NCBI GenBank assembly: GCA_029532625.1
Contig: JARFXM010000005.1
Coordinates: forward strand, 806,001-870,000
Length of the DNA stretch: 64,000 bases
Direction: 5' to 3'
From: Lomentospora prolificans
Lineage: Eukaryota; Ascomycota; Sordariomycetes; Microascales; Microascaceae
The notes under the pieces: model-generated
Seen by the model: only the letters and a program-made list of their open reading frames with translations
What the model was told of the DNA's origin: nothing
Databases searched by the model: none
Translations under genes and position numbers: made by a program
In this document: positions 54,663 through 64,000 of the stretch, piece by piece
How positions within the stretch are numbered: the first letter of the stretch is position 1
How the letters are laid out: every line of letters starts with the position of its first letter

Positions 54663-57469
54663 TTACCACATGTCCCCTCTTCGGCCGTCGTCACCGTTGT
54701 GCTGGTTCCCATATGAGTAGTAATCTTTGCCACCCTGTTGTTGGTGTCGCCCATAATCGTCATGACCACTGTAACCGCTTCCATGATTTGTAGGATCGTT
54801 GGGATCACCTTCATCGTCGTAATCATAAATATGAGTATCGTCCATGTAATCGACACTTTCATCAGCCGCATGTGCCTCGCTGTATTGGGCCTGATTCGCA
54901 TCCTAGATTTCAAGTTAGCAAAGACGTGGAATACTCGCCTGAATGTCATGCCAGGAGACTTACCCTGTGGTAGTCAAACGTGTACCGGTCAATGCTATCC
55001 TGACCACCCTGCATCTGCTGCTGCTGCTGCTGCTCGGAAAGATACTGCTTTTCTTGCTCCTTCCGCCTGCGCTCCTCTTCAAGACGCCTCTGCTGGGGTG
55101 ATACCGGGATCTGCATTTGAGGATGCATGGCCTGCACGATCGCGAGGTAGTTATACATGAAGTTGCTGAGCAGTACTTGGCTGTGGAGTGATCGCCGGGG
55201 ATTAGCGAGCTTGATGTGGGCCATGCGGTAGATGGCGCGCTCTTCCAAGAGCGGGAAGCGAGTCCACGGGTAATCCATATCTGGCCGTAGAGGTCGGTAA
55301 GGTGGCTCCTCGGAGACTCTTCGGGCATGTCCCTTCTTGCTGCTCTCTTTCTCGCTCTTCTTCTTGCTACCACCGAACAGGTTAGAGAAGAGGCCTCCAT
55401 CCTTCTCCTTCTTAGAATCGGATTTACGGTTGCTCTGCTTCTTCTTCTCCTCCTCGATTTTTGTATCTACAGCTTCCCTATCGAGGAGGAGGCTTTCTCG
55501 GCCTTTTGTGACAGCGTTCTCAATCGAGGTCTGAATCACATCAAGGCGCACATTATCCTGGGCTCTCTCCACGAACGCCTTCGTCTTGGACTTCTTATGG
55601 TCATCGTCCTTCTTCTTCTTGTCGTCTCCCTTGAACCACTTCCAACTCGATTTCGACGACGTGGTGCTGCTAGCATCGTCATCCCTTTCCCGCCTGTTCT
55701 TCTTTTTCTCTTCGCCAGAGTAGGTCGGAATGTAGGTAAGGGCATCTGTTCGGTTAGACCTACCATCGGCAACGACATGGCTGGAGTTGGGGCCCATATC
55801 CACAGCGGCGGGCGTTAAAGTCTTTGAAGGGGCATGTTGAGAGGGCGATTGCGTAGCTGCCTGTGCTTGACGTGCACCCGCTTGGCGTTTGCTCGATTTC
55901 ACCGGCGGCTCTTCGGGGATGGTTGGTTCATGCTGGGGCTGGGTTTGCGGGAGAAGTTGGGCGCCCGCTTTCTGCGAGGATGATCGTTGGGGGAAGCGTT
56001 GGGTGTTGGCGGTATTCTCCTCGGGCGGCGTTTCTACAATTTGAGGAACCGCGGCTGCTCTGTCAACCTGGAATGTGCGGTTGGAGTGAGCATCCTTCGT
56101 TAGCGGAGGTGTCGCGTCCGCGGGGGTGCTCGGTGCGCTGATCGAGTCTTGCAGTATATTTTGTTGTCTCCTCAAGGAGCGGTTCGGTCGCGAATAATTC
56201 TCGGAAACAGGCTCCGATTGTGTTCGAGAGAGGCCATGGCCTGCTGGCGCACTTGGCGCAGGAAGCTGCGCATTGTCACCAGCGGCTTCAGCCTCAGCCT
56301 GTCGTGAAGCAATGCGTTTCGAAAAGGGGAGTTTGTCACCACGCAAACTTCCACCTTTCCTATAGGTGGTCCTAGTCGAACGTCGCAGACCCCCACCAGG
56401 GGCAATCGGGAGGATAGGCATATCTTCAACATTGGTGTCCGGACCAGCATCTTGCATCGATTCTTGAGTGAGTTTCTGAACGACTTTGGTCGGATCCTTC
56501 ACGAGTTCATCGATTGTCAGCTCGGGCGTCGATCCGCCTGTCTGCGACCTCTGCCGTCCGAGCCTCTCTGCGCCGTCCACATAACCGGCGCCGCCCATGC
56601 CACCAGAGGGATCAATCTGTCTCGACAGCATAGACTTCTTCCGCCTCAGGCCAGCCGAATTACTTCGAGCCAAGCCGTCATCCGTAGAGAGGGTCGACTC
56701 GCTTCCGGACCTCCTCTTGATGGACTGAACCCTATTCTCCAAAAAGGACTTGAACTCCATGGGAGCTAATTCGGGGTGGACTCTAGCCGGAACCCACAAT
56801 AACCTAGAAGGATCGGCCTCATCGTCACCCCCTGAGGGGGGCTATGGAGGGCATGGCCATGAGAGACATGCTCGAGAAGGGCAACAAATCAGGGTCGTTG
56901 TTGTTAACCACGTCCATCGACATCCTCCTAAGCGCCTGGAGATTACTGAGCTCCTGAGCGATGTCATTGGGGTTGTCAATATTCGTGAGTGGGAACTGAG
57001 ACGTGGCGGGGTCCGCTTGCACATCCTTGAGGGACAACGTTGGCGAAATCGGCGCCATGTTGCTCGAGTCGAACGAGGTGCTTAGTCGGTTCGGTATCCG
57101 CGTGGGCATCGTTTGGGTCTTCTTCAGGGCGGGGTTGGCGGCAGAGGTAGGGCTCAGAAACCCGGTGTTGTCCGACGTGGATCTCTCAAGGGGCGGCCGC
57201 GTTTCCTCAGAGGTGGGAAGGGTTCTGCTGATTTGTTCCGTGTAAGGGGATTGCATGAAGCTCAGCGGTCGGCCACCGAGCTGCGGGCGGTGGGGTTGTT
57301 CGAGGGGTGAATCGTCGTCCTCGTCATCGTACAACGTGCCGATGGCTTCGGTTACGTGGTGGCTAGGGTCTGATATTGACAACTTATTGGAATGGCCGCG
57401 TCGGCTGGAGAAGCTTGCGCCAACCTGGTTGGGTCGAGATGAGGTCTGCACAGATCGAAAGAGACACAT
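54663..57469 (-). CDS. ZDS1: Zds-family protein; frame shifted at a short homopolymer
   Basis: Zds proteins in yeast bind the PP2A regulatory subunit Cdc55 and act in mitotic exit and polarity. The first part, 57469-56825, contains GHSNKLSISDPSHHVTEAIG, a motif of the family N-terminus. The next, to 54964, starts around DPSRLLWVPARVHPELAPME and FKSFLENRVQSIKRR and contains the C-terminal Zds domain YPWTRFPLLEERAIYR, ANPRRSLHSQVLLSNFMYNY. The last exon, 54902-54663, is joined across a 61-base GTAAGT intron in phase 0 and is Asp/Gly/Tyr-rich. The first two parts are one base out of frame at 56830-56842 (a C6 and a G5 run in the sense strand), with no room for an intron. The start is uncertain: a CTAAT...GTGCAG acceptor-like site ending at 57446 suggests an upstream first exon I cannot place. 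Confidence 0.83.
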
Positions 57470-60400
57470 ATTAGCCTAACAAGTAGATGGAGCGAGAGAA
57501 TCGTGTTGTAGTGAAACAAGGTGGAAATAACCGCTCTCGTTGGGCTCGTCAACGGCACCAAGGCGGAACCCAGCCTATAGATGTCTATAGAGAGGGTTTG
57601 GGGCGGGTCATTCCTGCCTGGCAATGCTTGACAAGGCATAGGGGCACAGCAAGGTAAGGAATTATGGGCACATCGGCATAAGTCTAGAACGAACCATCAT
57701 CGAGGACTAGGATCCGGCCCTGAACCGGGCAAGTGCCAAATGGCGGCTTCAGACTTAAAACTTCTTTGTCGTTTTCCTCCTTTGCTATACACCAAGTATG
57801 TAAGCTCACTCCTTTCAGATGGATCCCGTTTAAAGACTATCGGTTCGTCATGAGGATAGGGAGGGTTATAGAGTCGGAAATTCGAATCTCGTCGCACGAC
57901 AGGGGGCAGGGAGGATACGGGGTCTCGACGGTGATTTTCTTGAACGTGACGCTTTCTTCGACGAAAGGTGGGCACGGTTCGGGGGCGGTCAGGAGACGAT
58001 TAAATGGAGCGTGCGTCGCATGTGGTCGCTGGAGACTGACAGAGGAACTCGCGAGACGCGCTGCCTTCAAGAAAGGGAGGCCAAGGAGGGGAGGGGGGAG
58101 ATGCGAGGAATTAAGCGGCGCCAGTCTTACGGGTGCGAAGGCCGTGAATATCTAATAGCACCAAACCGGGCTGGGCAGTGCCGAGAGGAATCGTGCGCCG
58201 TGTGTGTGTCCTTGGGCGTTGCAGAGAAACTTGGGGTGGGAATTTTCTCTGGATTTGGGGAGAATGGAGGCGAATAGTATTGCGGTCTATTACTCCTGGC
58301 TGGCTGGCAATTGATGGATTGGATGGGGTGGTAGGAGTGGTAGTAGGTGGTAATAGTGCGCGGTAATAGTGGCGAGTACAAATCAATTGCCAGCCCGCAG
58401 TGCACGCTGGCACACACCATCCGCACCCACTTGGACAAGGCGGCAGGGTTATGTACAGTACAACGTCTGCTGTGCAGGACGGCCGGTTTCTGGTGGAGAA
58501 GCCAGGACGAGAAGGCAGGACAGGAACATTGTCAACGATCGGGACAGGGGATCTGAGTGAAAAGATTGGCGCGGTGGAGGCCAGAGGAAGAAATAGTGGA
58601 GGGCATCGCCGACGGAATAAACGACTCAAGAGAGGATACCATTCTAGTACCTCTAAAACGCGCTAATACTTCTCTGTTTGTTGAGTATCGACATGTATCA
58701 CTATCTTGACTCTGCATTGCGTCTGTAAAATTGGACTGCTTCCAAATTAAGACATAAACTGCCACGGCGGCTTCGGTCTGGAGAGACCCAGTCTCCCGCT
58801 TCTTCAGTGGCTTCTAGTGGAGATGACTTTTTTTTCTTCTTCCCTCTTCCTCGCTTCATAGTATTGGCCTCGGTTGGATTCGTCGCTTTGCCAGGCTCCC
58901 GCTTGCCCAGCTCTGCGCCAGGGTGGGGAGAAAAAAAAAAAAAAAGCCAATGTAGGACCTACCCTTCCTCCTGTGATAGCCGTACGCCATCCCGACGATA
59001 GGAAGGACAGGTGATTTAATGAAGTAGCAACATAAGCCCGCCTTGAATTACGACTGAAGATCGGTCTTGATTTCTCACGTAAATTCGTCCGGGCAGCTTT
59101 CGTTTTTGCCCTCATCCTCTACCCTTTGCATCCAAGATCCATCAACGATGGCATGAGATCACTGTCAAGAAATGTGGGGGTGTGTACATGTCGTCCCTCC
59201 CAGGGCGACTTCCATGGATTTGATGCGTTGTGTGGAAGACGAAGCAGCGACAGAGGGCGCCAGGTGACGGGACATGACTTACTGGCTTGACATGATTGGA
59301 GATGGGTATTTTGGGGGTGCTGGGAGGTTGCAGAGATGGATATGGATGGCCTACATCAGACCGCTCAAGCACTCGTGAGCACTCTCCACCATCAAGGTGG
59401 TGCCTAAACTAGCTGCATGCAAGTACTCCATTCTCTCGATGTACTCGTAGGGCAGAGCCAGAGTTGATGTCGTTCATTCTACCAGGGGTCCTCGGAGCTC
59501 GAAATGGGCCCCACCGCGGAGAAATGAAGGGAAAGGAGACAAGGAAATATGGCGCGCCGCAGTCAAAGCGCTTCCATCTCGTCAGCCTGGAGGCCATCAC
59601 AGGGGTTCTCAAGAGCCTATTTGGTGCCAGCGAATGGCTCTCCTGTCCTCGGTCGCTGGCCTTTTTGAGAGACGGCGCTATGGTACTGGACTTGTGTCAG
59701 TCGCGAGAAATCAATGATGCTGGCAACTGGAATGCATCCTCCACGGGACGCCACGAGGACTGAGACATCCAAAGTCGGTTCATTACTAAATTGAAGATTC
59801 AAGGAAGACTTCTTCTCCCTGCATCCGAACGACTTGGTTTCCCCTCATCGCCTTTTATGCTTGGAACATTCTCCAGCATGGATCCTGTTCAAGGTCGGAC
59901 AGCATCGGTCCAAGAGGAAGAGACCAAGCCACCACGCCAGCAACGCTGGCACCGTCACACAACCCTGTCAGTTGGGCAATTTCCCCATCCGGATTCAGAC
60001 GAGAAGCAGCCAGCGGATCCGGATCGCCGGGCCTAAGCCAGCCAGAGAGAGCCTCCACAACCCCAGCGTTGGCACGCGATCTGACTAGCGAGAAGCAGCT
60101 AGGGTGGAAACACCAACCTTCAATCTCAAGCATTTTAAGCGTGCAAGCTTGAACATTCGCAATGCTTTATCAATCACAGGTTATTAACCAACTTCAGACC
60201 ATTGCGACAATCATAGCGGCCCACAGAGCAAACACTAAATGAGCTCTGACCAATTTCAAGACCCTGCCTAGGTGTATGCGGCCCTCGCGAGTTCTCACTG
60301 GAAGGATGACAAACAATGGCGTGTCCGTTCCTCAACGTGGGAGAGGGCAGAAAGGTTCACTCGGCACAAATATTACTACCGAGAGCGTCGGATCCTATCC

Positions 60401-61892
60401 CATCGGCGTTGCCCGGGAGCTCAGGGTTAGCGATGGACCCGAGAGTGGCCGAACAGTTCGTTTTGATGCTGAGAGAATCTCTCTCAATTTCAGCAAATCT
60501 TTGCTTTAGAGAGGGAGATCATATGTGTGTAAGGACGGCATCTACAAAGCCCCGTGGTCAGGTGTGAGGCATCCCTGAGTTGACACAACTGTGCTTCACC
60601 CTCACATTTTGACTAACATCACTTTCCCTTCACCTGTAAGACTAAACTACGCCCAAGTTTCCGTAGCTATTCTATATCTACCCTTAGTCCTACCCCTGGC
60701 ATGGCCCGTTTAAGCCCATCCTGGCTCCGTCGTGATGGAGGTGAGATTACGAATAGATTAACAGCATTGACGTCGATTGGCTGGCGGATACTGCAATCCA
60801 GTACTTTCTTTTCAACCTTTTTCCGCAAGCCGCTGGTAGGGTCCGAATTTCGACTGTTAAAACATCGAGAAAGTCGAATGGTTTGAAGATGCGGAGACCA
60901 AATAAAAAAGTTATCGGCCACCCTAGGCCAAGCAGTATACCAAACCAACATCTGGAAATTCTTCCGTAGCGGGAGGACCTTGAGGCCCAAGAGCCTTGCC
61001 TCGCATCTATATAAACGATCCATGACCATAAGCCATCTACCACCCTTCCCTCTTTGAAAACGGCAGAAATAGACCGATCCTGTTCTACCACTGAAGTAGT
61101 CAAGGAAGCCCCTACCCCTCCCATCTCCGAGGTGGCCGCAATTCCGCCCACTTCGACTTCCTCGGTAGAACCCCGCGAGGCACACGACCATCCTGAACGA
61201 GGAGCGTCGCGGCGGCTCCCTGCGGAGCTGGAACTGGTCTGATAGACGCCGGCGGCTGATAACGGTGACGGATATGCTTATTAACTTGACGATGAGCAGA
61301 AGCTTGTGAAGACCCCAACTTGCTCGCCTGATCAGAGCTTTGAATTCAACAGTTGCTGGGCAGGCTAAGGGGCCCTTCTCCATAAGGATGCGAGGCATAT
61401 GGAGACTGGTTCGGCACGAACTCTTGATCTAGCCATGGGTAACTTTTGTTCCGAAATGGGAATCAGCCGGGGAAGGCAAAAATGGCGGCCAGCTCTACGG
61501 TTGCTTCGATGTATGAGAAGGAATACGTATGTAAGGGCGAGTACTGGCCTCGGTTTACCTATCCTTGGCGGACAACGTAGCACCACTACAAAGGGGCAAA
61601 AGAAGTGAGGATTAAACGATAAGAAGAAAATCCGGGGAAATAAACTATGATTCGTACCTAATCATCCCGATACGTACATTTAAACCTACAATTGTAACAC
61701 CATTCCCGTCTATTGCAATGTTGGTGTGCCGCATTGTACCATAGCATATCTTGCATCCTCCGTTGCGATTTTCATTTCCTTAACAGGGCCAGCTCATAAC
61801 TGTGTCATTTGGCTCTTCCTTGCAGGGGCTGGGAATCAAACAGACACCTCAAATACAACCTCACGCCTGTAGAATGCTACATTACACTTTGA
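57470..61892. other. 4.4 kb without a recognisable gene
   Basis: This stretch lies upstream of the Zds gene and downstream of the ASCH-domain gene. A Zds first exon may hide at 57500-58600. CT-rich and T/A runs occur at 58826-58855 and 58930-58944, and CCAGC/GCTGG words at about 58297 and 60040. The longest frame, 61398-60667 on the minus strand (243 codons), shows no motif. I see no tRNA, transposase or terminal repeats. Confidence 0.45.
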
Positions 61893-64000
61893 TTACAAGT
61901 CGTCATCGAAATCACAGCCCGCTGGGGGTCCGCTTTCGTCATCGCGCATCAATGTTTCTGGTAGTAGCTGGCTTGCTGATAGGAGCTGGGAGGTCCGTAA
62001 ATCAAACTCGCCTTCTGGTATCCTCACGGGGCTTCCGCTCTCATGGAACGCAATAAGGCTGGAGCAGGAGTTCGTCGATTGCTGCATCGGATGCCTTTGC
62101 GAACGTGAAGGCGATGGCGAACCACTGGCCGTTGTTGCCTGTGAAGAAGGAATTGTTGGCGTGCCACGTTTGCGCTTCTGGTTCGAGGAAGTCACTCGTT
62201 GTGGCGGTGTCTTTTGGCCCTGTCGGGTTGAGGGTCTGAGTCGCCGAGGTGTTTGCTGACTCGAGACTGGAGGTGCGCGCGAATCTGATGTCGGATGCTG
62301 CGTAGAATACGCAATATCGCTCAATAGTTGGGCTTCGACTTCTCCCACTTCTTGAGAAAGGCTAGCGGATTGCTTAGGTTGAGAGTCCTGTATGCGATCC
62401 TCGAAGACGCGGTCTTCCGATTCGAGAAGTAACTGGCAACGAAGGTTCGCCTGTAGCTGTGATACGACTACGGGGGGTACAAATGTGTACTTTTGGGGGG
62501 CAGCCTCAACCCATCCGTTCTCTTTCATCTTTTTGAGAGGAACGGGGTTGTTCAGCTCGTAAAGCTCTTCAATCTCGTACGCGTAACTCGATCTCTTCAC
62601 TCCCTTGTTGAATTGTGTGTTGCCAACTCCCTTCTCGTTTGCAATCTCACCTGGTAGCTTTGCAGAACCGATGCAGGCCATGTAGCGGAGCATAGACTCC
62701 GGTTTAGTGACATAAATCCAAATTCGGGATACCGTACTGGGCATCTTCCAAGTCCTAAACTCGTGGTCCTTTGTCCCATTGACGATCTTTTCCACATGCT
62801 CGGGATGGATTGAGATAAAGATATCGGATCGGTCCGTAGGAGGTGGCATGGCTCGAATGATTTCGAGGTCGATACGCTGGCTATTCATCTGGGTATAGAC
62901 TTGGGTTTTGTGTTGTGCGGCATGGTCATCTTCCTCTTCGGGGCAAAATTGGGGTGATGAGAAGGCTACCGCAGCCTTCCTTCGTGGATGTTTCGGTGTT
63001 GTTTGCAATATGCTGTTCTGTTTCCGTGTGCTACACTGAGACGCGGCACGGCTGGGGTCTTGGATGTTCGGGGGCGCTAGTTCGGTTCCCGAGGCAAGAA
63101 TTTCGAAGGCAAACTGAGTCTCTTCACCAATGGGATAGTTGTCCTCCTCCCTCGCTGGCTGTTTGGCTGACTGAGTGCTTCTTTGCTTCTCCGTCGTTTC
63201 GCCCGCCGCTAGCACATCGACTGGTTCGGTATAGGATTTCTCCAAGGGTTGATTACTGAGATAACCTGGGTCGTCGTCTTCTTCCCCTTCCTCGTCCGAG
63301 TCCGCGATAATCGCTGTTTTTGAGCAGTCTTGTTGACTTTCGGGGTCTTCATTCTCGTCATTGCATTCTTCGCTAGTTGTTTCGTCATCTCCGGGAGCCG
63401 GTTGCTTCGTTTGACTACTTGATATCCTTTGGCTACTACTACCACATCCCTTCATGGCCCGAGCGGAGGATTGCGAAGGTCCTGAGGACAACGTCACAGC
63501 GGACGCGAATGAGTCCTCTATGACGAGGGTCCGCGGTGCCCTCTTCCCGATCCGCAAGGGGGATCCTACATTTGTGGATCGGGATTTGAGTGGAGAACCC
63601 CTTGGCCCTAGAGGGGAATATCGAAGGAGCATTGGGGTGCATGGAGAGGGCTGCGAGGAGGGAATTTCGATTCTAGTCTGCTTCTTCAGCGGCGTTTGTG
63701 GGATCACCGAGGGGCTCTTTGTTTCGAGTCGATTGTTGGATATCTCTTCCTCCACATCGTTGATTCGAACCCGTCGCCCGGTAGTGATAAACTCGTCCAA
63801 GCCTCCATCAGAACCCTCGTCTTCCGAATCTTTGATTGTTCTTCGGCTCACTTCCTTTTTCAACCGGTCACCACCGTAAAATTGAGTCAGCGTCTGCGTG
63901 TGGAAGCTCGAAGTCGACCCCGAATCCGGTTCGTCCCCCTCCGTCTTTCTCCTCTTCTTTTTCCGCTTCTTTTCTTCCTCTTCTTCGAACCCGGCCGCCA
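61893..64000 (-). CDS. Nuclear-type protein with ASCH/PUA-like domain (5' part outside window)
   Basis: The frame is open from the right edge of the window to the stop at 61893, giving 701 visible residues. It starts in a Glu/Lys/Arg-rich segment (EEEEEKKRKKKRR), probably a nuclear localisation signal, followed by TQTLTQFY, which resembles PCNA-box or TLTQ motifs of fungal chromatin proteins. A long Ser/Glu/Asp/Pro-rich disordered region follows, with several SQP and TP sites. At about 62845-62470 a folded domain appears: DIFISIHPEHVEKIVNG, EFRTWKMP, IWIYVTKPESMLRYMACIG, then KKMKENGWVEAAPQKYTFV. This is the pattern of ASCH domains (PUA superfamily), which bind RNA or modified nucleotides. 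The C-terminus is again disordered and ends CDFDDDL. The specific role is unknown. Confidence 0.78.
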   Translation of the reverse strand, partial: AAGFEEEEEKKRKKKRRKTEGDEPDSGSTSSFHTQTLTQFYGGDRLKKEVSRRTIKDSEDEGSDGGLDEFITTGRRVRINDVEEEISNNRLETKSPSVIPQTPLKKQTRIEIPSSQPSPCTPMLLRYSPLGPRGSPLKSRSTNVGSPLRIGKRAPRTLVIEDSFASAVTLSSGPSQSSARAMKGCGSSSQRISSSQTKQPAPGDDETTSEECNDENEDPESQQDCSKTAIIADSDEEGEEDDDPGYLSNQPLEKSYTEPVDVLAAGETTEKQRSTQSAKQPAREEDNYPIGEETQFAFEILASGTELAPPNIQDPSRAASQCSTRKQNSILQTTPKHPRRKAAVAFSSPQFCPEEEDDHAAQHKTQVYTQMNSQRIDLEIIRAMPPPTDRSDIFISIHPEHVEKIVNGTKDHEFRTWKMPSTVSRIWIYVTKPESMLRYMACIGSAKLPGEIANEKGVGNTQFNKGVKRSSYAYEIEELYELNNPVPLKKMKENGWVEAAPQKYTFVPPVVVSQLQANLRCQLLLESEDRVFEDRIQDSQPKQSASLSQEVGEVEAQLLSDIAYSTQHPTSDSRAPPVSSQQTPRRLRPSTRQGQKTPPQRVTSSNQKRKRGTPTIPSSQATTASGSPSPSRSQRHPMQQSTNSCSSLIAFHESGSPVRIPEGEFDLRTSQLLSASQLLPETLMRDDESGPPAGCDFDDDL

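Noticed and set aside
57112..57975. Possible first exon of the Zds gene at 57975-57697
   Set aside because: The frame has no ATG-led family motif and no clear donor in phase with the acceptor at 57446, so I left the 5' end open.
60667..61398. 243-codon minus-strand frame
   Set aside because: It is the longest frame in the 57.5-61.9 kb gap but has no domain, no membrane or signal pattern and basic random-like composition.
1..64000. CRISPR arrays, bacterial operons, phage or biosynthetic gene cluster
   Set aside because: The gene set and introns are those of a nuclear fungal chromosome; no repeat-spacer pattern, polyketide or peptide synthetase or other cluster enzyme is present.

Overview
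The window is nuclear DNA from a filamentous ascomycete, most likely a Sordariomycete. Genes are interrupted by short introns, mostly 50-105 bases, with GTAAGT, GTACGT or GTGAGC-type donors and CTAAC-like branch points. Coding DNA is GC-rich and intergenic stretches are long. The products are typical of moulds: a TOK-type potassium channel, a SREBP-type bHLH factor, a secreted neutral ceramidase, a NOT4 ubiquitin ligase, a Zds-family protein and mitochondrial proteins. I see no operon, phage, CRISPR array or rRNA, and I found no convincing tRNA.

Left third (1-24.4 kb): the end of a BRCT-domain gene, VPS25 (ESCRT-II), a bHLH factor of the SREBP type, a large single-pass membrane protein, a gene-poor 4 kb stretch holding a 405 bp MITE with perfect 79 bp terminal inverted repeats, an Srs2-type UvrD helicase, a 91-residue mitochondrial-type protein, a neutral ceramidase, and an alpha/beta-hydrolase-like protein facing it tail to tail.

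Middle (26.1-49.3 kb): a TOK1-like channel, the NOT4 locus with two possible 3' ends, complex I NDUFS3 (divergent from NOT4), a UFD4/TRIP12 HECT ligase, the alpha subunit of branched-chain 2-oxoacid dehydrogenase E1, a 74-residue membrane protein and COQ5. Several of these serve mitochondrial energy metabolism, but they are not co-transcribed and I infer no common regulation.

Right part (50.3-64 kb): a DUF2433-type phosphoesterase-like protein with an RGG tail, a Zds-family protein, 4.4 kb without a recognisable gene, and the C-terminal part of a nuclear-type protein with an ASCH/PUA-like domain. The phosphoesterase-like and Zds genes are each split by a one-base shift at a C/G homopolymer, which looks more like sequence error than gene death.

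The points most worth a second look are the two-ended NOT4 gene, an in-frame 54-codon extension with a membrane helix directly after the NOT4 long-form TGA, the intact MITE, and a dense cluster of CCAGC/GCTGG words upstream of VPS25. All exon structures were worked out by eye from splice signals, reading phase and family knowledge. No transcript or database evidence was available.
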